A stretch of DNA of 64,000 nt. Origin: Chitinophaga sp. SYP-B3965 (GTDB lineage: Bacteria; Bacteroidota; Bacteroidia; Chitinophagales; Chitinophagaceae). A model generated the notes under the pieces. It saw only the letters and a list, made by a program, of their open reading frames with translations, was not told the DNA's origin and made no database searches. The stretch covers positions 3,338,488 to 3,402,487 of the forward strand of contig NZ_WJFD01000001.1 of assembly GCF_009647655.1 (NCBI RefSeq). The letters run 5' to 3'. The stretch's first letter is position 1. Each line of letters opens with the position of its first letter. Below, one piece after another: positions 7,446 through 17,244 of the stretch. The position numbers and the translations under genes are program-made.

Positions 7446-9076
7446 ATTTTAAAAACAAAATTAAACCTACCCCCCGGAGCCGCATCTCCATTCACATACC
7501 AATCCAGCGGGTTCTCTTCCTGCATATTATCTGACCATTTGAATTCAAAGTCCCTATTCCCCATGAATTTAACCGGCACACTAATGGTCAGTTCTTTTCC
7601 TTCCAGTTTATACGTCACCTTTGCCACCTTCTTCCACATACCATTTTTATACTGCTGTAACTCATTCCCTCCAACCACACGATAATCATACCCGCACCAG
7701 CCACTTTTAGCAGAACGGTCAATATCCAGCCACAAGGTCATCCAGTTATTGCTGGTATTAGGCGTGATAGGAGCAACAGTACTCGCATAAAAAAACACAT
7801 ACTGCTTATCACGTGTTACTTTCATCAGATCAAAATCATTCCTGCCTGTATTGTTCTCATATATCACTTTCGGTGATGATTGCGCACCGGGGTAATGCCT
7901 GTGCTGTACATCGCCTGTATAATCTTTATATGCAAGGGAAACAGTATCCACACCTTTATACCGTCTAATGTTACTCACCATCTGCATGTAATAATGGTCC
8001 TCCAATCCCGCAGTCAGCGAAGGTTCTATATCTCTGCTATACTCCGCACTAGCCTGATCTACAAAGACCGCGGTGTCTTTACTCTTCTTGTATCTCCATT
8101 TCCCTGCTATCCATTCATTCCACCCTGTTATAAATATGAACGGCACATCCTGCTTCAATGCAAACTCCCATTGCTCCTGTATATTATAACCCCAGGGCAG
8201 GTCTTTTGAACTACCTTCTACCCCATTCCGGTAACTTCTGCCCCAATTACCTGATTGCCCGTAAAAAGCAGAATGCCCCATAGGCACAACAGGATGTTGC
8301 GCAGTGGAAACATTCACGATCTCTCTTTCCCCTTTGTTATTGAGATATACATGTTGCGGGCGTTGAAATTCTATCCAAGGCCAGCTATTCACTTTAAGCG
8401 CCTCATTAGGCCACTGGGATTCACGTATCGTAAAAAAAGAGTTCCCCGCTTCTTTGGAAATACCAATGATCAGGGGTTTACCATCCAGGTAAAACCAGTT
8501 ATCAGGATAGCGATAGGGAGCACCTTCTTTGTAGCAACTATCGTAAAGCTCCTGCATGGTTTCCCCGGATTTCGTATTGGTGTAGAATACTACCTTAGGT
8601 GTTTTCCTTCCTTGTTTATGTACAGCTTCCAGGGCGCGCATTAATACATCCGTTTGCTTCAGGTAAGTAAGCCTGTTGGTGGCATCAAGGATTAAAATAT
8701 CAACGCCGGCATCAGTTAATAACTGCACGTTTTTCAGATGCACCCAATAATCCCCGCCATGATAATATCCATAAATGGGCTGCCCCCAGAAATAATACTT
8801 TCCTGCTACACCGGCACCACCACCCCAACCAGGATGATCAAAATCATTAAATACAGAAGAGTCCCGCTGCCACATTTCGGTCAGGTCCCAGTATTTTTCG
8901 GATGTAGGGGAATCTCCCTGCCATAGAAAGTAGAACAGTGCAATATGTTTATTGGCCTTAAGAACACCAACTTCTTCCTGCTGTGGTAATACACGCCCCA
9001 ACCCGTCTGTAGCTGCCAGTGTTTGGGCAAATGCTGCAACGGGCATTAATAATAAAGAAAGAAAAAATGCTTTCAT
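7430..9076 (-). CDS. secreted GH71/GH99-like glycoside hydrolase
   Basis: A 548-residue exported protein with signal peptide (AAFAQ, residues 14-18). Residues about 40-370 resemble the TIM barrels of the GH71/GH99 group. FYFLWQG opens the barrel, GVDILILDATN near 123 is a core strand, FYTN and FITGWNEWIAGKW follow. The last contains Asn-Glu after a barrel strand, a usual place for a catalytic acid. The C-terminal 150 residues (WMTLWLDIDRSAKSGWCGYDY) look like a DOMON-type beta-sandwich often attached to carbohydrate-active enzymes. It is transcribed apart from the large operon upstream, because a terminator lies between them. The family call is by fold pattern, and the substrate is unknown. 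Confidence 0.7.
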   Translation of the reverse strand: MKAFFLSLLLMPVAAFAQTLAATDGLGRVLPQQEEVGVLKANKHIALFYFLWQGDSPTSEKYWDLTEMWQRDSSVFNDFDHPGWGGGAGVAGKYYFWGQPIYGYYHGGDYWVHLKNVQLLTDAGVDILILDATNRLTYLKQTDVLMRALEAVHKQGRKTPKVVFYTNTKSGETMQELYDSCYKEGAPYRYPDNWFYLDGKPLIIGISKEAGNSFFTIRESQWPNEALKVNSWPWIEFQRPQHVYLNNKGEREIVNVSTAQHPVVPMGHSAFYGQSGNWGRSYRNGVEGSSKDLPWGYNIQEQWEFALKQDVPFIFITGWNEWIAGKWRYKKSKDTAVFVDQASAEYSRDIEPSLTAGLEDHYYMQMVSNIRRYKGVDTVSLAYKDYTGDVQHRHYPGAQSSPKVIYENNTGRNDFDLMKVTRDKQYVFFYASTVAPITPNTSNNWMTLWLDIDRSAKSGWCGYDYRVVGGNELQQYKNGMWKKVAKVTYKLEGKELTISVPVKFMGNRDFEFKWSDNMQEENPLDWYVNGDAAPGGRFNFVFKIKKEI

Positions 9077-9137
9077 AAGAAGAACAACATACAGGATTTA
9101 AACAAAACGCGCATCCTGCACTAACCCGGAACAAAAT

Positions 9138-9168
9138 AAAAAAGCCTGCCATGCAATGCATAGCAGGC
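9138..9168 (-). terminator. terminator of the large PUL operon
   Basis: On the minus strand an 11-bp stem (gcctgctatgc with gcatggcaggc, one wobble) and a 3-base loop are followed by TTTTTT. It ends transcription after the AGE-family epimerase gene, and the next minus-strand gene starts 62 bases further on, so that gene needs its own promoter. Confidence 0.9.
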
Positions 9169-9186
9169 CTCTTAAATCATCCAGCT

Positions 9187-10365
9187 TTATACTTCAAGAT
9201 AACTAAATGCCGGTGCTTTTTCAAGCGTTTGCCATACCTGGTACAAAGCCCGCGGCACATGGAAACAACCCTTCCATTTACCACCTTTCAACTGCAGCAA
9301 AGGTTCCCCCTGACGGTTCAGATAACCAAACCACTCCGGATGTTCTGCATCTTTGAAATGTTTCCAGGTGTAGGCATGTACTTTTTCAAACCAGGTCTTA
9401 CAGGTTTCACTACCTGTAAGCTGCCAGCCTTTGGCCAGGAACACAAGGGTTTCCATGTGTACCCACCAGAGTTTCTGATCCCACTCCAATTGTTGCGGAG
9501 GGTGATTATGCACATCCATGAAATAGAAGATACCGCCATATTGCTTATCCCATCCATGCTCCAGCATACGCAGGCCAATTTCCATGGCTTTGTTGGCTAA
9601 GGGCATATCGTTCAGGCGCACGGAAAGGTCCATGATGAACCACATGGCTTCGATTGCATGACCGGGATTTAATAAACGGCCTTCGAAAGAGTCAGAGAAA
9701 CTACCGTCTTCCAGTACGTTCTCTAAGATGAGACCTTTATCTTCCAGGTAAAAAACGTTCATTACCTCTTCCAGTACTTCCGGGATGAATTCATTCACCT
9801 TCTCACTACCCAGGATGTGTTCCAGTTCCAGTGACAGGTTGCAGAGGATCATGGGCAATGCGAAGTTCTTCAGGTTACGTGTGCCCGGAACGTTCTTGGT
9901 ATAATTGCCTTTAGGATTTTTTCTGCGGCGCAGGATGTTTTCGAATGTATCCTTTGCAATAGCGTGATACTCCGGTTTAGGATCTATTTTGTACAATGCC
10001 CCAAAAGCCATGGCCGCAAAACAATCGGAGAAAATATTGTAGGGCTGGATGAGGGGCTGGCCTTCCTGTGTGGTGGAAAAGTACCAGTTACCCTGTTCAT
10101 CCCTCCCGTATTTTTCCATGAAAGCGGCGCCATGCAGGGCCATGTCCTTCCATAATGGGTTCTGTGCTACTTTATCGTACAGCATGGAGAACATCCATAC
10201 TTCCCGGCCTTGCAGCCACATGAATTTATCTGTGTCAAATACTTTTCCGTAACGATCCAGACAGGTAAAAAAACCGCCGTGCTGTTCATCTTTGGAGTTG
10301 CTGGTCCAGAAGGGTAACACATTCTCTAATAATTCCTTCTTATATAATGTGGCTAGATGTTTCAT
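9187..10365 (-). CDS. AGE-family epimerase (N-acylglucosamine 2-epimerase-like)
   Basis: Cytoplasmic sugar 2-epimerase of the renin-binding-protein fold, 392 residues with no signal peptide. The (alpha/alpha)6 barrel signatures are visible: FMWLQGREVW near 48, GHAIEAMW near 235, LWWVHMETL near 288 and the C-terminal FHVPRAL with its catalytic-type His. Relatives interconvert GlcNAc and ManNAc, or epimerise mannose or cellobiose, so the substrate is not fixed by sequence. It is the last gene of the 11-gene operon and overlaps the preceding gene by one base. Together with the symporter encoded four genes earlier, it probably processes the imported sugar. Confidence 0.88.
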   Translation of the reverse strand: MKHLATLYKKELLENVLPFWTSNSKDEQHGGFFTCLDRYGKVFDTDKFMWLQGREVWMFSMLYDKVAQNPLWKDMALHGAAFMEKYGRDEQGNWYFSTTQEGQPLIQPYNIFSDCFAAMAFGALYKIDPKPEYHAIAKDTFENILRRRKNPKGNYTKNVPGTRNLKNFALPMILCNLSLELEHILGSEKVNEFIPEVLEEVMNVFYLEDKGLILENVLEDGSFSDSFEGRLLNPGHAIEAMWFIMDLSVRLNDMPLANKAMEIGLRMLEHGWDKQYGGIFYFMDVHNHPPQQLEWDQKLWWVHMETLVFLAKGWQLTGSETCKTWFEKVHAYTWKHFKDAEHPEWFGYLNRQGEPLLQLKGGKWKGCFHVPRALYQVWQTLEKAPAFSYLEV

Positions 10366-11297
10366 TAAAAATTGGCTAAATATTCTTTGTAACGGTTATA
10401 TAAATGTCCTGCCTGCAAGTAGGCGGACTGCGGGCTCATAAAATGGGAAAACTCAAAAGTGATGGCTTTGTCATAGCCGGCCAGCCTGGCTGCTTCCAGC
10501 TTCAGGCGTAGTTTCTCGAATTTGATGGGAAGGAACTTAATGGGCATATCACGGTCAAAAGACTCTGCATTTGTCCAGCATTGCATACCGTATTTATCTG
10601 CCATCTTTTTATTGACAGCAAAGAATTCCGGCAGTTCATGGTAATCGATATGACCGTCCTGGAAAGCAATGGCATCCACTGCTCCGCGTACGCCGTCGAA
10701 AATTTCACTCCATTCTTTTTCATGCTCCTGTATGGAAACGGCATCTTCTTTCGTTAACCCGGCAGTAGCTGCCATCACGGCTTTCTTTCCATCTATCCAG
10801 GGAGAGATGAAAGTGGGCAGGCCATTGCTTACTGCTTTGCATTGCTTACCTAAAGTGGAGAAAGCTTCTACGGCCCCTTTGGTACGGCGACTGATCTCCA
10901 TACTCAAATACCAGCCTTTAAAACTTTTGTAATGACCATATTGCTGCCATACTTCATCTATCACATAACGGTTCGCATCGATCTCTGATTGCATGTTACC
11001 GGTATCCCAGTAATGACCACTGTCATAGAGGCCAAAGTAAAACTGCATGCCATGTTTATCCGCCAGCTCCAGGTACATTTTAACCAGGTCCACCGGCGGC
11101 TCATAACATCCATGCTGCTTTTGCAGGTAGACAGACGGATAGGTGATAAAACGGCGGTAACCGCTGCGGATCAGGATCACCGTATCAATACCAATGGCTT
11201 TCATGTGACCGAAATCACGGTCCCATTCTTCACGCCCCCAATTTTGATGCGGGATATCATGACTGATCTCATCCAGGAAAGTGCCTGTTATCTTCAT
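10365..11297 (-). CDS. DUF4434-type putative glycosidase
   Basis: A 310-residue protein resembling the DUF4434 (PF14488) TIM-barrel family, thought to include glycoside hydrolases. Characteristic segments are GTFLDEISHDIPHQNWG at the start, TVILIRSGYRR near 39, FYFGLYDSGHYW near 87 and the GWYLSMEIS strand near 147 with a Glu that could be catalytic. ITFEFSHFM near 283 is a last barrel strand. No signal peptide is seen, so it would act in the cytoplasm on an imported oligosaccharide. It is packed between esterase and epimerase genes with almost no spacing. Activity has not been assigned from sequence. Confidence 0.75.
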   Translation of the reverse strand: MKITGTFLDEISHDIPHQNWGREEWDRDFGHMKAIGIDTVILIRSGYRRFITYPSVYLQKQHGCYEPPVDLVKMYLELADKHGMQFYFGLYDSGHYWDTGNMQSEIDANRYVIDEVWQQYGHYKSFKGWYLSMEISRRTKGAVEAFSTLGKQCKAVSNGLPTFISPWIDGKKAVMAATAGLTKEDAVSIQEHEKEWSEIFDGVRGAVDAIAFQDGHIDYHELPEFFAVNKKMADKYGMQCWTNAESFDRDMPIKFLPIKFEKLRLKLEAARLAGYDKAITFEFSHFMSPQSAYLQAGHLYNRYKEYLANF

Positions 11298-11298
11298 G

Positions 11299-11964
11299 CT
11301 ACAATTGTTTTCTTTTTTTCAACCAATTCACCCAATCCACATAAGCAGCTGGTTCCAGGTGAATACCATCTTTCGTATACTCAGCTTTCAGCTCACCCTT
11401 TTCATCTGCAAACAATTCGTGCAGGTTCAGGTAGGTAAGCTTGAATTCTTTTGCAATGAGCACAATGCCTTCATTCAGCGCTTTTACCTTTGCAGCTTTC
11501 CCTTTGAGATAATCATAGGCCAGCTTGCCATCGTTCATGGGCAATACGCTTTGAATGATCAGTTTTGTGCGAGGTAAACCCGCAGTAAGTTTTGCAACGA
11601 TCTGGCGGTAATTGCTCAGGATCACTTCTGTGGGTGCGCTCCTGCCGATATCGTTGATCCCTATCAGCAAAAAAATGCGCCCTGGTTGTTGTTTGATCAC
11701 ACCATCCAGGCGCGCCAGCACACCAAAAGTATTATCCCCTCCGATGCCCCTGTTAGCGATCTTCCTGCCGGGTAACAGTTCAGCCCACTCCCCTCTTTCT
11801 GTGATGCTGTTACCCAGGAACAGGATATCCGCTGGTTGGTTATTCAGTTGATTATAAAGGTCCATGCGGCCTTCGTAGTACCAGTTATTATAACTGCTGT
11901 CTATCTTCTGCGCAAATCCGAATGCAGGCAGTAAACAGGCAGCTAATAGTAATCGCTTCTTCAT
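11299..11964 (-). CDS. secreted SGNH/GDSL esterase, copy 1
   Basis: Exported SGNH hydrolase of 221 residues, probably removing acetyl or similar ester groups from a glycan. A signal peptide (GFAQ, residues 16-19) precedes block I GNSITE with nucleophile Ser53, block II Gly75, block III GIND with Asn104, and block V DGIHL with Asp199 and His202, so the four catalytic residues are all present. It resembles the neighbouring protein over its whole length (the order GNSIT, NRGI, GDN.FGVLARL, LLIG.ND is shared). The two therefore form a tandem duplication, joined end to end at base 11,964. Confidence 0.9.
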   Translation of the reverse strand: MKKRLLLAACLLPAFGFAQKIDSSYNNWYYEGRMDLYNQLNNQPADILFLGNSITERGEWAELLPGRKIANRGIGGDNTFGVLARLDGVIKQQPGRIFLLIGINDIGRSAPTEVILSNYRQIVAKLTAGLPRTKLIIQSVLPMNDGKLAYDYLKGKAAKVKALNEGIVLIAKEFKLTYLNLHELFADEKGELKAEYTKDGIHLEPAAYVDWVNWLKKRKQL

Positions 11965-12635
11965 TATAAATATTTTTTACTGCGCAGGTAATTCACCCAT
12001 GCCGGATAAGAACTGATCTTAAGATGCAGGCCGTCCGGTGTTTCGGCCCTTTTCAGCTGGCCTTTTGCATCTGCAAAAGGTTCATGCAGGTTCACGAAAG
12101 TGTATCCGTATTGCAACGCCAGGTCTGCATATCCTTTATTTACGATGGCCACATTCGCATTCGTCACTTTCTTAAATGCTTCTATCAGGATGGTATCATT
12201 CACTGGCAGGATGCTCTGTACATATACCTTTGTACGCGGAGAGCCTGTTTTGATCATCGAAAGCATCCTTTCACAGTTGCGGATGATCACGGCAGCAGGT
12301 ACTTCCCGCTTGAGATCATTCACGCCTATTAATAAAAAGATCTTCGCAGGTTTAGCCGCTACGATCACCGGCAGGCGGGCCAGTACACCAAATGAATTAT
12401 CTCCGCTGATGCCCCTGTTCTGCACAGGCAGCCCTGGTAGTATTTCATTCCATTTACCCGCTTCTGTAATACTGTTGCCCAGGAAAACGATCGCATTCTT
12501 TTGCTTCGGCAAGCTGGAGAATAACGCCAGCCGCTCTTTATAATACCCGTTATCATAAGTACTGTCTATCGTTTGCGCCATGGCGGAAAACCCGATAGCC
12601 ATCAACAGCACCGTACCTTTCAGTTGCTTTATCAT
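11964..12635 (-). CDS. secreted SGNH/GDSL esterase, copy 2
   Basis: Second SGNH hydrolase, 223 residues, with signal peptide (FSAMAQ, residues 16-21). Catalytic pattern: Ser55 in GNSIT, Gly78 region in NRGISGDN, Asn106 in GVND, and Asp201/His204 in DGLHL. It shares architecture with the downstream copy but differs clearly in sequence, so the duplication is old and the two may act at different positions or on different acyl groups. Its ATG overlaps the symporter stop by 4 bases (ATGA), suggesting translational coupling. Confidence 0.9.
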   Translation of the reverse strand: MIKQLKGTVLLMAIGFSAMAQTIDSTYDNGYYKERLALFSSLPKQKNAIVFLGNSITEAGKWNEILPGLPVQNRGISGDNSFGVLARLPVIVAAKPAKIFLLIGVNDLKREVPAAVIIRNCERMLSMIKTGSPRTKVYVQSILPVNDTILIEAFKKVTNANVAIVNKGYADLALQYGYTFVNLHEPFADAKGQLKRAETPDGLHLKISSYPAWVNYLRSKKYL

Positions 12636-14476
12636 TGTTTATATTTTTCGTCTGCTTTACCGAGATGGTTCCACCAGTTCTTTTTCAATATCCAGGTAGT
12701 AGCGATGAAGATGATCACCCAGCCCAGCATCTGCCAGTTCTCCCTGATCATAAAGTAGATAGGAATTACCACCTGCGCCATTTGCCATATGATACCCACG
12801 ATGATATTGAACATATCCCGCTTGAATTCGCCGTTAGGTTTAAAAGAAGGATCTTCTGCCATCACTTCTTTTTTGATAGGCCCCCAGAAACCCCATGGAT
12901 TGGTCTGTTTATAAAACGCTTTCACCACTTCACGGTTCACCAGCGGAGAAAGATAAGTGCCTACAATACAACCGGCGAAAGAGAAGACCAGGATAATAGG
13001 GAATACATAGATGTCCACGATCTCAGGGAAGAAGAACAGTTTGATCGTAGAACCGATCAACCCGAACAACATGCCATAGAAATAACCGTATCCGGTGAAT
13101 CTCCACCAGAGCCATTTCAGGAAGTTAGAAGCGGCATATCCGCCATACAATGCAGAAGTGATCCAGAGGGTGAGCTTATTCAACGATGCACCCATGAATC
13201 CAAATGCAATTCCGATCATCACCAGTACCAGTGAAGAGATCACGCTCATGCGGATGTATTTGGCATCGGTGGCGTTTGTATTAATGTATTTCTTGTAGAT
13301 GTCATTTACGATGTAAGCAGGCGCAGCATTCACAAAAGCAGAGAAAGTACCCATGAAGGAAGCCAGCAGACCAGCTAATAATAAACCTTTAAAACCAGCC
13401 GGCACAAATTTCGCAATGGCCAGTGGCGCTATCTTTTCAAAATCAATATGACCGCCCTGCTGGTTCAGTTCTGTTTGCATATACACCAATGCCAGCACCG
13501 CAAAAGCAGCTACCATCAGGTACCGGGGGATGTACATCACCCAGATGGTGGTAAAGCTCATTTTGGCGGCATCTCCAGGAGTGCGGGTAGATAATACGCG
13601 CTGCATATCATAACTGGGTACCGGACCTGCGATGGAAGCAAAAATGCCTTTGAATAACATCATCATCATCAGGATACCAAACAGGCCAAATCCATCGGAA
13701 GCTATTTTACTATCCACGCCCGGGAAAGGTGTCCCGCTCCAGTTGAGACCAAGGTCCCATCCAAAGGAAAGGTCCTTCCAGCCTGCGGGGATAGCCGCAT
13801 TGATCTGTTCTGCCGTTACGGAAGTATAAGCAATGTACCCGATCACAAAACAGGAAACCGTCATGATGAAGAACTGCATCACTTCTGTTGCTACCACACT
13901 GTACATACCACCTTTAATGGTATAAAGCGTAGTCATGATGCAAAGGATGAGTGCGTAACTCCTTTCAGAGGAAAGATGGAAAGCGCCCAGTTGTACGGAA
14001 AGGTCCCAGGGAAGAATAGAAGTAGAGAACTTGCCGATCCCTTCAAAGAAATAAGCAATGAAGCCGATCACACTCACAATGGCAAAGATCACAATGATGA
14101 TGTGGGATAAACGTGCCCCTTTCCCATCTCCGAAACGGAAGGTGATCCACTGTGCACCCGTCATTACATTAGAACGTCGCATCCAGATGGCGAGGTATAC
14201 AAACACAAACACCTGGTTCCATACCGGCCATAACCAGGGAATGAAAGCGCTCTTCAATCCATAGATGAAGAGGATGCTCACCGTCCACATCGTACCTGAA
14301 ATGTCAAACATGCCGGAAGCATTGCTCAGCCCCAGCATATACCATTTCATCTTATTCCCTCCCAGGAAATAAGATTGCAGGTCTTTCGAGGCTTTCCTTG
14401 CAATGTAAAATCCCAGGAATAGGATGGCTATTACATAACCGATAATGATCCCAATATCCAATACACTTAACGACAT
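12632..14476 (-). CDS. sodium:solute symporter (SSS family)
   Basis: Inner-membrane Na+-coupled importer of 614 residues with about 13-14 hydrophobic segments. This is the length and pattern of the SSS family, whose members carry sugars, sialic acid, myo-inositol and similar solutes. Landmarks are LSNASGMFDISGTMW near 51, YTIKGGMYSVVATEVMQF near 170 and LASFMGTFSAFVNAAPAYIVNDIY near 370, the sodium-site region. It starts 10 bases after the upstream acyltransferase-like gene. In the operon it would bring the sugar released in the periplasm into the cytoplasm for the epimerase. The substrate is inferred only as a sugar or sugar derivative. Confidence 0.9.
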   Translation of the reverse strand: MSLSVLDIGIIIGYVIAILFLGFYIARKASKDLQSYFLGGNKMKWYMLGLSNASGMFDISGTMWTVSILFIYGLKSAFIPWLWPVWNQVFVFVYLAIWMRRSNVMTGAQWITFRFGDGKGARLSHIIIVIFAIVSVIGFIAYFFEGIGKFSTSILPWDLSVQLGAFHLSSERSYALILCIMTTLYTIKGGMYSVVATEVMQFFIMTVSCFVIGYIAYTSVTAEQINAAIPAGWKDLSFGWDLGLNWSGTPFPGVDSKIASDGFGLFGILMMMMLFKGIFASIAGPVPSYDMQRVLSTRTPGDAAKMSFTTIWVMYIPRYLMVAAFAVLALVYMQTELNQQGGHIDFEKIAPLAIAKFVPAGFKGLLLAGLLASFMGTFSAFVNAAPAYIVNDIYKKYINTNATDAKYIRMSVISSLVLVMIGIAFGFMGASLNKLTLWITSALYGGYAASNFLKWLWWRFTGYGYFYGMLFGLIGSTIKLFFFPEIVDIYVFPIILVFSFAGCIVGTYLSPLVNREVVKAFYKQTNPWGFWGPIKKEVMAEDPSFKPNGEFKRDMFNIIVGIIWQMAQVVIPIYFMIRENWQMLGWVIIFIATTWILKKNWWNHLGKADEKYKQ

Positions 14477-14486
14477 CTATAATTTT

Positions 14487-15782
14487 TTATGTTTTCCAAT
14501 ACCATTTGCGTTGAACAAAAAAGAGGGTAATGCCTGATACGATACCCGTGAATAAAAGGCCCCGTAACACACCCAGCCAAACATTATGTTCCATCGCGCT
14601 AAACCATTCAATAGCTCCGGTGAGCCTTAACAGGGGTAATAATAACAGGTTCCCCGCTACGTAAGCTACCATCGGATTCCTTCCGTTAGCAGCCAGGTAG
14701 CTGATCACACGTTTCCCATACCCATAATATTCCAGTATCATAAAACCTAACACAACCAGGAAAGCAAGCCCCCCGGTCACAAAGTAATAACTATAATTAG
14801 AGGGATCTTTTTTAATGCCACCCTGCGTACAATCAAAACATAAACCCAGCCATAGTAAATACACGCCAGCCTGCAAATAGTTCTTCCAGGCCTGCACCTT
14901 TGCAGCTATTAACAACATACAGGTGCCTATCAATACAGATAAAACGAGATTCAATACTACCTGCCTGCTGAAAAGGCATACCACGTTCACGATCACCAGC
15001 AGGAATGCTCCTCCGGCAATCGCCATCCATTTTCGTTTATCCCATGCAGGGATAGCAGGAACAGACAGCATCAGCCATTCCCCGGCAAAAGTGCCGGGGA
15101 GGATAATGAACAGGTATTTGAGATAATAGAACTTATACATCCAGGGGAGCGGAGACCAGTTGTAAACAGCCTCTGCCCAGCTGCCGGGCGTATCGGCAGC
15201 TAAAAATACGGCCGCGATGAAAGGCAGCACACCCAAGCGCAACAGCGGCTGTTTAGCCGTGAGCCACCAGATGATACCACCAAAGAAAGCCATATTCGCC
15301 AATACCAGGATAATGATATCGCTTTTGTAAACATCCACGCCTTTGTAAATAAGAAAAGCAACAGCTGCGGTTAACGCAATGATCTTAGGTATTTTAGACT
15401 CCATCCTGATGAACAGGAAACAAAGCAGTACAAATGCACCGATAGCAATAATCGGATCCGGCCGTGTATGTAATGTAAATACAGCAAAAAAGGTCAGTAA
15501 GATGAAACGTTGTACCAAACTACCCCAAACCACCTTTTTACTATGCAGCGCTAACGGAATAGCAGCACCCATACTGAAAAGGAAGAAAGGAAACACCAGG
15601 TCCACCCAGGTGATACCGGGCAATTCAGGATTGAACTGATGCCCTGGTGGCGGCGTTTGCGCATGATACATCCACTCCGGCAAAATACCGAATGCGATGC
15701 TGCTGGACAGGACCATGGCCAGTATAGCAAAACCGCGGAGTGCATCAAGACTATTGCTTCGTTTCATGTGATTTGGATTCAT
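14487..15782 (-). CDS. DUF5009 / HGSNAT-like multipass membrane protein
   Basis: A 431-residue membrane protein with about 11 hydrophobic segments. The opening RSNSLDALRGFAILAMVLSS and the following WVDLVFPFFLFSMGAAIPLAL are typical of the acyltransferase group that includes DUF5009 and the heparan-alpha-glucosaminide N-acetyltransferase-like (YeiB-related) proteins. These move acyl groups across the membrane onto sugars. Within this operon a role in acetylating an amino sugar, opposite to the esterases, is plausible but only inferred. ATG at 15,782 is used; a second ATG 15 bases further in is an equally possible start. Confidence 0.75.
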   Translation of the reverse strand: MNPNHMKRSNSLDALRGFAILAMVLSSSIAFGILPEWMYHAQTPPPGHQFNPELPGITWVDLVFPFFLFSMGAAIPLALHSKKVVWGSLVQRFILLTFFAVFTLHTRPDPIIAIGAFVLLCFLFIRMESKIPKIIALTAAVAFLIYKGVDVYKSDIIILVLANMAFFGGIIWWLTAKQPLLRLGVLPFIAAVFLAADTPGSWAEAVYNWSPLPWMYKFYYLKYLFIILPGTFAGEWLMLSVPAIPAWDKRKWMAIAGGAFLLVIVNVVCLFSRQVVLNLVLSVLIGTCMLLIAAKVQAWKNYLQAGVYLLWLGLCFDCTQGGIKKDPSNYSYYFVTGGLAFLVVLGFMILEYYGYGKRVISYLAANGRNPMVAYVAGNLLLLPLLRLTGAIEWFSAMEHNVWLGVLRGLLFTGIVSGITLFFVQRKWYWKT

Positions 15783-15841
15783 AGTAAGCTGCCGGCTTTC
15801 ACCGGCAGCTTATGCTTCATTGTCCATTCTGTGATTCGTAA

Positions 15842-17233
15842 CTATTTTTTCAATCCATTCCTGACAGCTTCCCACAACGGTTGTTTCAACCTGTTGTATT
15901 GCGGTGCGTAAATATGTACCACGTCAAACAACATTATACCGCCACTGGCTTTTCCTAAAATGTATCTGATCGTTTTAGAGATATCTGCCTGCGATGCCCA
16001 ATCCACATTCCCCATATCAATACTGCCATACAAAGGCATTTTATTACGGGTGATATACATGCCTCCTATCAGAGAACCTTCCACACTCCACCAATGATAT
16101 TTCAAACTTGCGGTTGCAGGGTTATCTGCCAGCTTCAGCTGTGTGAAATAGTTACCTGTCATCAACATGTCCAGCTGTTCAGCATAACCGGTTTCTCCGT
16201 ATTTAGGATAAGCCCAGTCGAACCGCAGCTCCTGATCGTTGAAGGGATCGTAGTCTTTACTCGCCCAGTTTACACCTACCTGGTAATAAGTAGTGTACCA
16301 TGCACCCACATAAGTACCAAACTTCATATCCGGTTTCGCAGTTTTTACCGCCTGCCTTGCTTTGATAAAGAATTGCTGGATGGTGTGGCAACGGTACATC
16401 AACCATTTATTATAATACTTACCGGTAGTGGCTGGTAATGTTTGGCCGGCATTATTTCTCCAGGTAGCCACAATGTCCGTAGGGAACTTCATGTTCTTGG
16501 CATCATTATCCTGGTAGTTTGTTTCCAGGTATTTGATGAATTCTGTTTTGGAGAAATCAGAGAAGTCTGCATCAATGTCCGTGTAGCGGCAATAATCCAG
16601 GATCAGGCCATCAAAAGTGTATTTGGTAGCGATCTCTTTAATGATATTGAGTGCGCGGGTCTGTACTTCAGGTTGAGCAGGATTCACAAATGCGTTTCTG
16701 CCTGTTGAAGTAACAGGTACCCGTTTACCGGTTACATCACATACGATGGCTTCATATTTACTTCTGAAGCTCGCATCGTCATACACTGTTCCGATGCTGC
16801 GGGATTCATCTCCTTCTACAAAGGTGACGATGGAAGCATACACTTTAAAGTTACGCTTGCGCGCTTCCTGGATCATGTAACCCACGTAATCTACACCGGC
16901 AGTAATGGATTTACCATCCTGCGTGGTCACTTGTTTGGTGTAGGCGCTGGGATACATGGTGTAACCACTGCTGCCTTTCACATCTATCACCAGTCCGTTC
17001 ACACCTACTTGTTGCAGGGTATCCAGAACAGTTTTGATGTTTGCCGTATCATTGAGGCGGCCGTACGTTCCAAATACATTGGAGCGTGCGTCTACCCAGG
17101 CAATTACATCTCCTTTTGGTGTGATAACAGTATCACCACCTCCCGGAGGAGGTGGTGCTGTTTCCGTATTTTTCTTACAGGCTACTGCGGATATCATGAT
17201 GATCACCAGCAGCGCACTTATAGATCTTTTCAT
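15842..17233 (-). CDS. GHL10-like putative glycoside hydrolase lipoprotein
   Basis: A 463-residue lipoprotein: lipobox SAVAC with Cys19, then a Pro/Gly-rich linker (APPPPGGGD) and a TIM barrel from about 45. The family resembles GHL10 (DUF187-type) hydrolase-like proteins. Strand motifs include VIAWVDARSNVFG near 42, VNGLVIDVKGSSG near 73, FKVYASIVTFVEGD and FDGLILDYCRYTDIDADFSDF near 208, where the Asp residues sit at a usual catalytic position. WYTTYYQVGVNWASKDYDPF and RFDWAYPKYGETGY follow. It probably sits at the outer membrane and cuts the target glycan. No activity is proven for this subgroup. Confidence 0.75.
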   Translation of the reverse strand: MKRSISALLVIIMISAVACKKNTETAPPPPGGGDTVITPKGDVIAWVDARSNVFGTYGRLNDTANIKTVLDTLQQVGVNGLVIDVKGSSGYTMYPSAYTKQVTTQDGKSITAGVDYVGYMIQEARKRNFKVYASIVTFVEGDESRSIGTVYDDASFRSKYEAIVCDVTGKRVPVTSTGRNAFVNPAQPEVQTRALNIIKEIATKYTFDGLILDYCRYTDIDADFSDFSKTEFIKYLETNYQDNDAKNMKFPTDIVATWRNNAGQTLPATTGKYYNKWLMYRCHTIQQFFIKARQAVKTAKPDMKFGTYVGAWYTTYYQVGVNWASKDYDPFNDQELRFDWAYPKYGETGYAEQLDMLMTGNYFTQLKLADNPATASLKYHWWSVEGSLIGGMYITRNKMPLYGSIDMGNVDWASQADISKTIRYILGKASGGIMLFDVVHIYAPQYNRLKQPLWEAVRNGLKK

Positions 17234-17244
17234 AATTTTGATTA

